A stretch of DNA of 64,000 bases from Coptis chinensis (taxonomy: Eukaryota; Streptophyta; Magnoliopsida; Ranunculales; Ranunculaceae): the NCBI GenBank assembly GCA_015680905.1, contig CM027378.1, forward strand, positions 44,675,001-44,739,000. The letters run 5' to 3'. Of this stretch, positions 45,276 through 55,419 are shown one piece after another. The notes beneath the pieces are model-generated. The model ran no database searches. It saw nothing but the letters and a program-made list of their open reading frames with translations, and was not told where the DNA came from. The number at the start of each line of letters is the position of its first letter. The stretch's first letter is position 1. A program made the position numbers and the translations under genes.

Positions 45276-46752
45276 TGATAAACGATAAAATTGAATAGTT
45301 TACCTACAAAATGAACGATGAACTCTCAAAATGTAAGTAAACTAAAACTATTTATGTGTCTATATTTATCAAAGTTTCTACTCTCAATTCTATCGAAATA
45401 GAGTGGAGTAACAAATTCGTTCCACTCCTAGTTCTCTAGCATGGAATGTTTTCTAGTCTAATTAATCAGTCTTAAGTCTAATGAGAGCTTTACGAATGAT
45501 GTTATACTACGATACAATATGAAATTGATTATGTTGAATTTAAACTACAAATGCTATGGAAATATGATTGTTTTTTAATCTAGATAAAGGATTAGAGGGG
45601 AATTGAATCCACCTCGAATCCAACTTAGTAACCTAGCATAGATTCTTGTATCTCGATTCTCACGTTCTCACGGCAAGAATTTCGAGTTCTAATCCCTAGT
45701 GTTCATGGCATTTCTACCAAATACTAACTAGCATGTGAGGTCGTCCACCCATTCTCATGGCTTAATCACGACCTTCTAGAGTGGAATAGATTCTACAATG
45801 CTTCTACACTATACCACTAAGTTTTCATCAAGGCTTCATTAACCCCTCTAATGGAGGTTTTAACCTTGAGTCATCAACCTATCATTTCCCATTGAATTAT
45901 AACTACACATCATATTAAAATTCTAACTTAACTAATTTAACTAACAATGTTTCAATCTACTTAAACTACGAAATGATAATCAACAAGAATTAAAATTAGA
46001 TCTATAAATTGAAATGACAAAAATCGAAATTGATAGAAATAACTATTTTATTTATCTAATCAATCAAGAACAATGATTCAAGACTTAATCTAAAACAAGA
46101 ATTGAAATTGGAACTTAAACTTAATTACTCTACTGAAACTAGATCTAGAATTATATATATTTTTTAGGTCTAACTAGCTACCATTAACAAAGAGTTAAGC
46201 TTTGGTTTTTATACTTTCAGATCCAAAAATCGTGCATGGGCTTGGAGCCATGTTTTGGGCTAGAGAATCAGGCCCAAAACCCAATTCTTTCAGTCCAAAA
46301 AGGCCTATTCAGCTGCAGTTGGCTTCAATAGACTTTTCGTCCATTTCTGCTTCTCTGATTGGATCAAGGCTTAGACCATTGGAAAGCTCTTTCCGAGCCA
46401 GTCGTTTTGACATAAGGTAGGCCCTATTCCGAGGTCTGAGTCCAAAGATCTGACCCCCGGAAGTTCTCACGACTTGTGTCATTTTACGCTTTTCGCGTCG
46501 ACTTTTCAGCTTTTGACCGGGCTGTAGAAAGACTTTGTCTTCTTGAATCTTGGCCTTTAATCACAGAACTCCTTAGTAACCGGCCTTTGCTCCTTTATCT
46601 CGCTAAAGTGGCACATTTCTGCACATAATGGACTTTGAAGCCTGAAATGCATAAAAACACGTAATCAGTGTTAACTCTTAATTATTACTCACATAATTGG
46701 TCTAAAAGTATGACTGTTACAGGGTTAAAACTACAGTTTTGGACTCTTATCA
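45276..46752 (-). repeat. Ath3 5' LTR (1477 bp)
   Basis: Bounded by TGATAAACG and CTCTTATCA (+ strand); the TATA box TATAAAAA (- strand) lies at 46206-46213. The target duplication atgcc follows at 46753-46757. Confidence 0.93.
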
Positions 46753-47291
46753 ATGCCCCATACATCAAAGATTTCCACAATTAAAATGGGATTTAAGGGC
46801 ATCATATTTCGTTGAGTAATGCGTCCTAGCTGTTGGCAGCGATTGCATGCTTTGCAATGCTCATGTGCATCTCTAAACAGAGTTGGCCAATAGAATCCAT
46901 ATTGTAGGACCTTGGCAGCAGTTTTCTTACCACTAAAATGACCACCACAAGATTGTTCATGACAGAAGGATAACACATCATTGTGTTTCCAATCAGGGAT
47001 GCAACGGCGGATTAGTTGGTCTGAACAATACTTGAAGAGGTAGGGATCATCCCAGAAATAAAATTTCACAGTGGAGAAGAACTTTTTCCGGTCATTACGA
47101 GACCAAAATGAAGGGACTTCTTCGGTAACTAAGTAATTTACTAAGTCAGCATACCAAGGGGACGAAAAAATAGAGTACAAGTGTTCATCTGGAAAGGAAT
47201 CACAGATAGGTTCGGTATTAGTATCAACATCACTGACAAGTCGTGATAAATGGTTTGCAACCACATTTTCGCAACCTTTTTTATCTCTAAT
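46753..47291 (-). pseudogene. Ath2 integrase N-terminal segment (cut by Ath3)
   Basis: Read on the - strand: VANHLSRL, then WYADLVNYLV, the HHCC region (HEQSCGGHF...CKACNRC) and [14 protein letters not shown], where Ath3 interrupts it. The frame is open from 47264 to the insertion. Amino-acid differences from Ath3 are many, so Ath2 pol belongs to a separate subfamily. Confidence 0.88.
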
Positions 47292-48330
47292 TTATAGAGT
47301 AAACTCTTGCAAAAGGAGAATCCATCGGATTAACCTTTGTTTTGCATCTTTTTTCGCTAATAGATAATGAAGTGCCGCATGGTCAGTGTAGACAATAGTT
47401 GGAGAACCCACTAGGTAAGGACGAAACTTATCCAAAGCATATACAACAGCGAGAAACTCTTTCTCAGTGGTGGTATAATTACGTTGAGCTTCATTAAGGG
47501 TTTTACTCGTATAGTAAATGACAACTGGCTTATCTTCTTGGCGTTGCCCTAATACAGCTCCAATAGCATAGTCGCTCACGTCACACATTAATTCAAAAGG
47601 TTTAGACCAATCAGGTGGTTGAATTATGGGAGCGGTAGTTAATGCGGTTTTTAAAATTTCAAAGGCTTGTTTGCAATTGAAACTGAAGTAAAAAATGGCA
47701 TCTTTAAGCAGGAGATTGGTTAAGGGTCGAGCAACCTTTGAGAAATCTTGAATAAATCTCCTATAGAAACCTGCGTGTCCTAAGAATACGCGAATGTCTC
47801 GAACTGATTTTGGTATAGGAAGTGAAGCAATTTTTTCTATCTTAGCTTTGTAGACTTCAATTCTGTCTTCTGAAACGATATGCCCTAAAACTATTCTTTT
47901 AGTAACCATGAAATGGCATTTTTCCCAATTAAGAACAAGGTTTTTCTCTTCACAACATGTAAAGACCTTTTCAAGATTTGATAGACAGCTATCGAAAGAA
48001 TCTCCATATATTGAGAAGTCGTCCATGAATACTTCCATAAAACGTTCAACCATATCGAAAATGTGAAACATGCGGCGTTGGAAAGTACCGGTGCATTGCA
48101 AAGGCGAAAGGCATTCATTTATATGTAAATGTACCAAATGGACAGTGAGCGTGGTCTTTTCTTGATCGGCGAGGTCTATGACTATCGAAAATAACCTGAT
48201 AACCATCAAGAAAAACAAGTAATATGCATGACCGGCTAACGCGTTCGAGCATCCGATCGATGAATGGGAGTGGAAAGTGATCCTTACGAGTGGCGGCATT
48301 AAGTTTGCGATAGTCAATGCATATAAGCCA
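47292..48330 (-). pseudogene. Ath2 reverse transcriptase C-terminal half and RNase H
   Basis: One frame from about 48100 to 47292 covers [11 protein letters not shown] (catalytic Asp pair), [10 protein letters not shown], the connection ([21 protein letters not shown]) and RNase [30 protein letters not shown] and [16 protein letters not shown], so the acidic catalytic residues are kept. Upstream, near 48100-48250, indels break the palm region (around FLDGY and NAPGTF). A stop at 47292 separates it from integrase. Confidence 0.85.
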
Positions 48331-48879
48331 TTTCAATCGGAATCTGGCGGAAATGCATTCATCTTTATCATTTTTCACAACTGTAATGCCAGATTTCTTG
48401 GGAACAACGTGTATTGGACTCACCCAAACACTATCAGAGATAGGGTAAATAATACCCGCATCGAGTAATTTTAAAATTTCGTCTCGTACCATATCTTTCA
48501 TGGTAGGGTTTAGTCGACGCTGCGGTTCACGCGACGTCTTAGCATTTTCTTCAAGGTGTATGCGATGGGTGCATACAGTAGGTGCAATGCCTTTAATGTC
48601 AGCGAGGGACCATCCAATAGCAGAACGATATTGTTGAATGACATTAATTAAACGAGCTTCCTGATCGTCAGTTAATTGTGAAGAAATGATAACTGGGTGA
48701 TGACCATTTGGATCAAGCTGTACGTATTTTAATTCCGAAGGAAGAGGTTTTAAATTAGGGGTGGGCAGAGTGGGTATTAAAGATTCTTTAGGAAAGTCAT
48801 CATATGATCCATAAACATTTACGGGCGTATTAATATAATTCATGCATATTTCTAGCCTAAGACGTAAATAATAATCCAT
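48115..48879 (-). pseudogene. Ath2 linker and reverse transcriptase N-terminal part
   Basis: Opens at 48879 with MDYYLRLRLEICMNYINTP, then linker LPSELKYVQLDPNGHHPVII, then RT fingers: [53 protein letters not shown]. It goes out of frame near 48250. No gag or protease lies between this start and the LTR 550 bases upstream, so the ORF begins close to where the linker would be; the ATG may be fortuitous. Confidence 0.8.
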
Positions 48880-49414
48880 AAACTAATTTATAATAACTAC
48901 GTACATGACATTCATGCAATAAAAAAAACAGTAAAACGTTGGAACCTGTAGCTTCCCGCTAGTCTGCCAAAGAGTGAAACAGATGTTTCAATCATCGACT
49001 TGATTAATCCCAATAGATATTTGAAATTTCAGGTACAGGTCCAGAGATTTAGGCCTGGATATGGATCAAGGTAGATCAGGGAATGTTGGAGGTAAATTAT
49101 TAGCACCAACAGAACAAATGCACCCGCGGACGCGGGTTACACTAGCGGACGCGAGTCCAGACACGCGCACGCGGATGATTATCCCACAGTAAGCTCAAAT
49201 TTTCAGAGCAACCTTATATGTGGATGTAGTTTACGTTCCCAGTCCTAACTTTTTGTACCTGGAAGTAGAGCAAAAAATCCGTGAGGGAACAGGTTGTTTA
49301 CGAGTGAAAATTTAAAAAAAAAACGTAAAAAAAAACGAAAGGGAAGAAAGGAAGAGAGTGGGGGTTCCCCCTTGATGCAACTTCCAATCTGTAGAAAGTC
49401 CTATGCCTTTAGAA
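48880..49414 (-). other. Ath2 5' leader, joined directly to pol
   Basis: Contains a GC-rich segment (49120-49190) with ACCCGCG-GA-CGCGGGT, a perfect 7-bp hairpin (49122-49137), and GGACGCG repeats. No gag remnant seen. Confidence 0.6.
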
Positions 49415-49428
49415 CAGCAGCGGCGCCA
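49415..49428 (-). promoter_or_regulatory. Ath2 primer binding site (tRNA-Asp type)
   Basis: On the - strand TGGCGCCGCTGCTG lies three bases after the LTR; it matches the Ath3 site over its first 12 bases. Confidence 0.75.
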
Positions 49429-49431
49429 TTT

Positions 49432-50894
49432 TGATATTTGCTTTTTTTTTACTACGTTAGAGATTTGACTCTCTAATTTGATGCAAAAGCGAATTCAAAG
49501 TTCCTTACTCATGATCTTCGCGTTCGTAAAGTTGAAGTAAGGATTGAACCAACCTAAAGGTTAGGACAACTACAAGTTGGTTGTTACTCTTAGGGAACTA
49601 GTGAGTAAGTTTATATTAAAACTAGGATTCTTACCTACACAAACATTAAATAAAAACATTAAGATTCGAAATATGCAACTAAGACAAAATACAATTTACT
49701 AAATAAAAAGGTGGAGAGCTAATCCTCCTCATGTGAAAATAATATTTAGTTGTTGATTTGAAAAAGTTCATTTGATTCTTCCTAGACTCATATACAAGCC
49801 CTAATGGACGAAAACTTGATCCCTAACATGTATGACTCATTTCTAAACTCATACATGTTAGCAATTGGAATCAAGCAATGACTTATCTCTAAGCTCATTC
49901 CTTGATTCTTAACTAGACACTACACCAACTATCATTTTGGGATAAGATGTAGGTCTAGTTGTTCTTCCTAACAACCTACCAAACCAACAACAATTATTTT
50001 CCCTCACATGAGTTGGATTAACTCCCCAAAAGGGAAGTTAGCTCATGATCCTTGGGATAAAGGATTACAAACTAGAAGAACAAAAGAGAGAGAGAAAGAG
50101 GAAGAAGAAAACCTAACTAAACTCACTTGCTTTTTATTTATTTTCTAGAAGAAAACCAAGGTTTCCTCCATTAAAACTATTACAAGTTTTTTTTTTTTTT
50201 TTTTCTAAAACTAAAAACTAAATAATAAGAATGACTAAGGAACTAAAATAATACAAGGTAAGGAAAAGAAGTCAAGGGAGTAAATGGAATGTCCCCCCCC
50301 CTGTTTTGTTTTCTTCTTCATTTGAGAGACATCTCATTTCCTCCCATGTGAAACATCAAACCACATTTACTTCATTTTTATCCACCACATTAAAACAAAG
50401 TGACACCTTGCCTTTTTTTCACTATTAACACCTAATCTAATTAATTACATGCAAGGTGTCAACTTTGCACCAATAATTTGTCATTTTTGTCTTGACATGC
50501 TCCATGATTGATGACTCATCCAATCTTGCGGCCCCATATATAGTGGGTCCTATGTGCGATCCGATTGGCGGTCCGGTCTTTGGGCAATTTTACAACTTCC
50601 GCCTATCGCGTAGAGTTCATCGCATACGATTGCGAAAGCAGCTCACTTGTCGCATTCGGAGTCCTGGTTCAAGAGGTAGGAGCTTCAGAAGTTTGATGCT
50701 TCTGTGCGGATTTGGAAAAATTCATATACATGTCGTTCCTCGTGCTTTATTGCAGGTTTAAACCATATTTCCATGTTTACTGCGAATACTTGCAAAAGTA
50801 TGAAAACATATTTATTTCATGATTATTAAACACATAGTTAACCAAATTTATATGTCTCAACATGGTTTCATAATACACTTTTGGGTGTTTATCA
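49432..50894 (-). repeat. Ath2 5' LTR (1463 bp)
   Basis: Pairs with 22010-23460. It ends at TTTATCA (+ strand), followed by the target duplication gggct (50895-50899). Confidence 0.92.
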
Positions 50895-51238
50895 GGGCTT
50901 GCATATGCAACATCTTGCCCCACTCACCAGAAAGTCGTGGAGTTGGGCATTTGCAATACCTTACCCCACTCATCACAAATCACATAGCAATCAAGCTAGA
51001 ATGACTATATAAATGCAAAATGGTTTATCATGTCTATCAACAATATTGAATTATCACCTAGGTGTTCTTCACTATAAAAGAGAATGTGCACGCACCGACA
51101 CTTAATACAAAGTATTCTAAGTTAAGTTAACCTTAACCAAGTTATTCACATGGCATCGCAGAAATTTCAATCACACTGTTTCATTCTTTTGCAGTAATAT
51201 GATGTCTATTCTTCGCCGCAAGGAACGAATTCCATCCG
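50895..51238 (+). repeat. Tat1 array remnant and 3' untranslated region
   Basis: About two diverged 45-bp units (CTCACCAGAAAGTCGTGGAG near 50920-50940, then CTCATCACAAATC) continue the array broken by Ath2. The rest (50990-51238) is non-coding AT-rich DNA before the polypurine tract. Confidence 0.75.
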
Positions 51239-51253
51239 GCAAAGAGGGGGCGG
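51239..51253 (+). promoter_or_regulatory. Tat1 3' polypurine tract
   Basis: GCAAAGAGGGGGCGG lies directly before the 3' LTR start. Confidence 0.75.
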
Positions 51254-51828
51254 TGTATATACCAGTGTACTTGTACCCCTACAAACGATTATCATTGGGT
51301 ATTACTATAAGAGCCGCCCACTAATGAGGTGTGCTTGCTTGCCCACTACCATGGCAGTCCCGCTTGCCTACTAGTGAGGCGTACTTGCTTGCCCACTACT
51401 GTGGCATCGCTTGCCTACTAGTGAGGCGGGCTTGCTTGCCCGCTACTGTGGCAGTCCCGCTTGCCTACTAGTGTGGCATTCGGGCATGCCCTCTATTGGA
51501 GCAATGACACTACCCACTAATATGGCACCCAAGTTATATATAGCAGGTTTGGAGATATGTTAAGGGATTTTTTCCATATGAAGCTTTTGAAAAGATTTCA
51601 TACAAAGAGGGAAATATCTCATCAAATAAGGAAAGGGTATTTTAAGCAATAAGATTCCTATAAATACCCAACAATCATTTCAAACAAAGAACTACGTGTA
51701 TTTTTGATACTTAATTCCCGAGAACAATTTGGATACGTAGGCAGCCATTGGTGGTACAGTCTCTTTCACTCTCTATCAACCTCTCCAACAAGATCATTGG
51801 TGTGTTTGTGTGAGTTCCCACCCAAACA
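51254..51828 (+). repeat. Tat1 3' LTR (575 bp)
   Basis: Pairs with 16518-17093; ends CCCAAACA, then ctaga. TATA box at 51659-51666. Confidence 0.92.
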
Positions 51829-52018
51829 CTAGATATGTCAAGTTTGATAGTCTTCCAAAAAAGGTCAGAATCTGGCCACTCAGTCTATTGGAGCAGATAT
51901 CTAGTTGTGTCAAGCTTGATAGTCTTCCAAAAAAGGTCGGAATTAGACCATCAAAAGAATTCCAAGAAAGATGAAGGATTTCTAGATTCTTATTTATTCG
52001 TTTACATGTAAGAAACAT
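51829..52018 (-). pseudogene. LRR receptor-like protein pseudogene, copy 1, 5' segment
   Basis: LRR units LEILHLSWNSFDGLIPTFFGRL and SLTQLDICSNRLSGQI on the - strand. The frame continues across the Tat1 target site into 16517 within a single LDLS motif, so Tat1 inserted into an open LRR frame. Upstream of 52018 the DNA is AT-rich and unrelated; signal peptide and N-terminal domain are missing, so the gene was probably already truncated. Confidence 0.8.
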
Positions 52019-53039
52019 TCGGTCAATAATTCGATAAAAAAATTTGAAATACGTTAATACTATGTAGTAAGTTTTATACGAGTATTAAACGTTTTGAAAT
52101 AAAAATTCGGTAAACTTAAAGAGAAAATTATAATATATATTTGTCAATATAATTAAAATGTTCCACTAATTTTACTCAACTTATTATAATTTTACTCTAC
52201 CTATATGTTATAATGTTCTACTCATAATTTTACTTATAACTATATATTAATTATAATGTTGTACTTATAACTATATACTACAAATATATAATGCTCTACT
52301 TATTATAATGTTCTACTAATTTTACTCTAGTATAATTTTATAATATATATTTGTCAATATTTCCCTCTCTTTTATATTTACATCTCTTTTAGAATGTAGA
52401 TTTGTAAATTATATAGGAAAATAAGAATTAGAAACAACACATTCATGTCGTTATGTTAGTTTACTCGATCATTTGATTTGCAAAAAGAAAAAAGAATGTC
52501 TTTCATAGATATACAAAAGTTTTTAAGTCATGGTCAATCTCATATCTCTTTTCCATTTTATTTTTTGTTTCTTATTTATGTTTCTTCATGCTACTCATCC
52601 TTACAAGAGTTTGGTTTTTAATTTTTTTTTATATGAAGTATTTTTGAATAATTCGGTAATTCGTGTTTTATACGTTTATAATGAAAAAAACGTGAATTAT
52701 TCCGAATCATTGAAAGGTTCGGAAGTATTAAATGTTGAAAGGATCATGAGTGGCTTCAATTTTCTAACTAAAAACTACTTATATGAAAGATTAAAAAAAA
52801 AACTTTGCATGTTAACATTATATAGACTTTGTTATATATAATATGTTATATATAATAGAAGTCTATATAATGTATATAGCCTTATAATATTATAGGAAGT
52901 TAACAATTTATTGAATTGTTGTAGACTTGTGGACTAGATTATGTAGATATATATATAGACATAGTAGTATCAACTAATGACTTAAGTGCTTAAGTAGTTA
53001 ATTTTATTAGTCCATATTAAATTCTTAGTAAACGCAAGA
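52019..53039. other. AT-rich intergenic DNA
   Basis: No supported gene. It is rich in TAATTTTACT/TATAATGTTCTAC-type short repeats (52170-52340). One open frame at 52530-52841 (+) begins with a hydrophobic run but has no recognisable relative. Confidence 0.5.
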
Positions 53040-53229
53040 AATTAAATATTTGATACTCAAAATCTCTTCCTTTGATCACTTGCGTAATTTTGTCTCTACC
53101 GAAGGAAACACTACCAACGACAGTTTCTCTTGCTCTTTGGTTGAAAACCATGCCACTCAAATTGCGAAAGCAAGTAGGTATGGTCCCTGATAGATTATTC
53201 TGTGAGACATCCAATATGTGTAGGTTAGC
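53040..53229 (-). pseudogene. LRR receptor-like protein pseudogene, copy 2 fragment
   Basis: Nearly identical to 15551-15735 (about three differences in 180 bp): NNLSGTIPTCFRNLSGMVFNQ and QVIKGRDFEYQ. Homology stops at about 53043 on one side and is cut by Ath4 at 53230 on the other. It shows a duplicated RLP gene at this locus. Confidence 0.85.
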
Positions 53230-54823
53230 TGATAAGAGTCCAAAACTGTAGTTTTAACCCCTTTAACAATATCACTTTTGACCAATTATGTGATTAATAA
53301 GTAAGAGTTAGTACTATTATCGTGTACTTATGCATTGAAGGCATTGGAGTCCAATATGTACAGAAATGCGCCCCTTTTGCGAGATAATGGAGCAAGGGTT
53401 GGTTGCGAAGAAGTTCTATGATAAAAGGCCAAGATTCAAGGAGAAAAAGCCTTTTTAAAGTCTGGTAAAAGCTTAAAAGTCAAAGTCAATGTGGGCAGAT
53501 AAAGCAGAAACAGCACACAAAAGTCAGGAGAACTTTCGAAGGCCGTATCTTTGGACTCAGACCTCGAAATTGGGCCTACCTTATGTCAAAACGACCGACT
53601 TGGAAAGAGCTTTCCAATGGTCCCAGATTTGGTCCAATAAGAGGAGAAAAAGTGGATGAAAAGGCTGTTGAAGTCAAATCCAGCTGAAAAGCCCTATGTG
53701 GACTAAAGTACTGAGGCTTTGGGCTCGATTTTCCCGCCCAAAATAGGCTCCTCAGCCCATGCACGATTTTGTGGATCTGGTCTCTTCCATTTAACAAAAA
53801 GAAGACTTAGCTCTTAAGGATAGTTAGATCTAGATAAGAGAAATAGGTTTTAAAACTTAGTTTTTACTGAGAATTCATTTTTCTAGTGAGTTTTAATTAG
53901 TGAATGATCCAAATACTTAGTTTTAATTCATTAAATTAGTTTATATAGATTAATCTAATTAGTTGTTAATTCTATTAGTTGTTAGAACAAGTTTTAAATC
54001 TTAGAATAAAATACTCAATTTATATTTCAATCTTTAATTTTGAATTCAATCTTGCATTCATAGATTTAGTTGTTTTAAATTGATAATTAGTATTCATAAT
54101 TTTAGTTCTAGATTAGTTTGAATTTTAGTTGTAATCCATTTTGAATCTTAGAATATTGATAAATTAGATTAAGAAAGTTAATTAGTTATTCAATAATAAC
54201 TTGTTTTGATTGTTCTTATTTTAGAAATGATAGTATGATGATTCAAGGCTAAAACCTCCATTAGAGGGGTTTGAGAAAGCCTTGATGAAACTTGATTGTC
54301 GTTAGCGTAGAAATTGGTTGTAAAAATCTATTCTATTCTAGAAAGTAATTAGTTCACCATGAGAATGGGTTTGATTACTTCACATGCTAGTTGTTAGTTG
54401 GTAGAGATTACCATGAACAATTAGGGATTAGAAACACCCAATTGTTATACGAAAGCATTTCAATTCGGATTACGACATTTCTTCGTTAGTTTATTAAGTC
54501 GAATCAAGGTGGAATCAAATTCCCCTAATTCATTATCATATTGTCGATTTAGTATTTCCGTAGTTGAATTATCGTATCTTGATTAGTTGAATTACTATCG
54601 TAGTATAAATTCCATCGTTACTCTCATTAACTTTGATAGACTAATTATCGTAGTTAATATTGAATTCTAAAGAACTAGGAGTGGAACGAATTCTCTACTC
54701 CACTTATTGCAATAGCATCGAGAGTAGAAAACGTTGATAATATTAAGCTAAAATTAGCTTTAGTTTTACTTATCTTGCCGTAATTGTATTCGTAAGTAAA
54801 ACTAGCTTTTTTACCTTTTATCA
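53230..54823 (+). repeat. Ath4 5' LTR (1594 bp)
   Basis: Begins TGATAAGAGTCCAAAACTG and ends TTTTATCA. It is about 120 bp longer than the Ath1/Ath3 LTRs and shares with them the ATTAGAGGGGTT..GA-AAGCCTTGATGAAA and AGGAGTGGAACGAATT blocks. Confidence 0.88.
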
Positions 54824-55419
54824 AATAGTGCAGCTGCCATCTTAGTTCTATTTAGATTGTTTTTGTTCGTATTGTTAGTATTCCCAAAGTCCCATTAAAC
54901 CCACCCACCCTTGTTTGGTTCTAACAGCGATTGTTTGGTTCAGAAACTAAAAAAAATTCCATGAAAAAGCCTGAGCGCGACCTGTGCCCATCCAAGGCAA
55001 AGGTCGAGCACCCCCTGCGCTGACACGCGTGTAACTCGAGTTACACAAGGAGTGCGACCTGCGCCTATCCAAGGCAAAGTTCGAGCGCCCCCTGCGCTGA
55101 CACGCCTGGAACTCGAGTTACACAAGGAGCGCGACCTGCGCCCTATCTAGGCTACTTGTGAGTGCGACCCGCGCCCTCTTATGAACAGCCCGATTTTCAC
55201 CGGTTAGTACAAACTTCCATTTCTTAAAGTTATTCAGTGTTTCTAGCTTGAAAAATACACTGAACTCGCGTATACAAGACACTATTCATAAGCGAAGCAA
55301 GGAGGCATTCAGATACTTCTTTCTTCCACTCCTTGCATATCCTATTAGAGGATTTATACTAGCATATCAGGGTTGTTTTGACTGTTGTCATGTTTATTTA
55401 ATATTGGACTTAGCCTTGC
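54824..55419 (+). other. Ath4 primer site relic and 5' leader with 77-bp GC-rich repeat
   Basis: The primer site is decayed (TAGTGCAGCTGCC at 54826-54838, versus TGGCGCCGCTGCC in Ath3). The leader has a 77-bp tandem repeat: GCGACC starts at 54977, 55054 and 55131, with a further partial copy. Each full unit has two GAGCG-type half units. The 18-bp palindrome GTGTAACTCGAGTTACAC lies at 55029-55046, with a mutated copy one unit later. Confidence 0.75.

Larger units (their letters stand above)
31977..46752 (-). mobile_element. Ath3: complete but mutated Athila-like retrotransposon
   Basis: LTRs at 31977-33450 and 45276-46752 (TGATAAACG...TTATCA on the + strand) are flanked by atgcc at 31972-31976 and 46753-46757. 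Total length is 14.8 kb. All modules are present on the - strand: primer site, leader, gag, protease, RT, RNase H, integrase, aORF1, aORF2, polypurine tract. It sits inside the integrase gene of Ath2, whose reading frame is continuous once one duplication copy is ignored. It is the most complete element in the window. Confidence 0.95.
22010..50894 (-). mobile_element. Ath2: Athila-like retrotransposon with three accessory ORFs, carrying nested Ath3
   Basis: LTRs at 22010-23460 and 49432-50894 (TGATATTTG...TTATCA on the + strand) are flanked by gggct at 22005-22009 and 50895-50899, a perfect 5-bp duplication. The - strand order is 5' LTR, primer site, leader, RT, RNase H, integrase (interrupted by Ath3), three accessory ORFs, non-coding 3' region, polypurine tract and 3' LTR. 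Gag and protease are missing. Net length without Ath3 is about 14.1 kb. Its LTR is unlike those of Ath1/3/4 except at the first bases. Confidence 0.92.
16518..51828 (+). mobile_element. Tat1: Tat-like Ty3/gypsy retrotransposon, carrying nested Ath2 and Ath3
   Basis: LTRs at 16518-17093 and 51254-51828 (both TGTAT...CAAACA) are flanked by a perfect 5-bp duplication, ctaga (16513-16517 and 51829-51833). Without Ath2 and its duplicated target the element is about 6.4 kb. Gag, protease, RT and RNase H are present, then a second RNase H start that runs into a 45-bp tandem array; integrase is missing. The C-x2-H...GH-x4-C knuckle, the YIDD box and the extra RNase H point to the Tat lineage. Confidence 0.92.

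Noticed and set aside
52530-52841. 103-codon frame with a hydrophobic, signal-peptide-like N-terminus
   Set aside because: It lies in very AT-rich DNA, where F/L/I-rich frames arise by chance, and no family or conserved copy was recognised.
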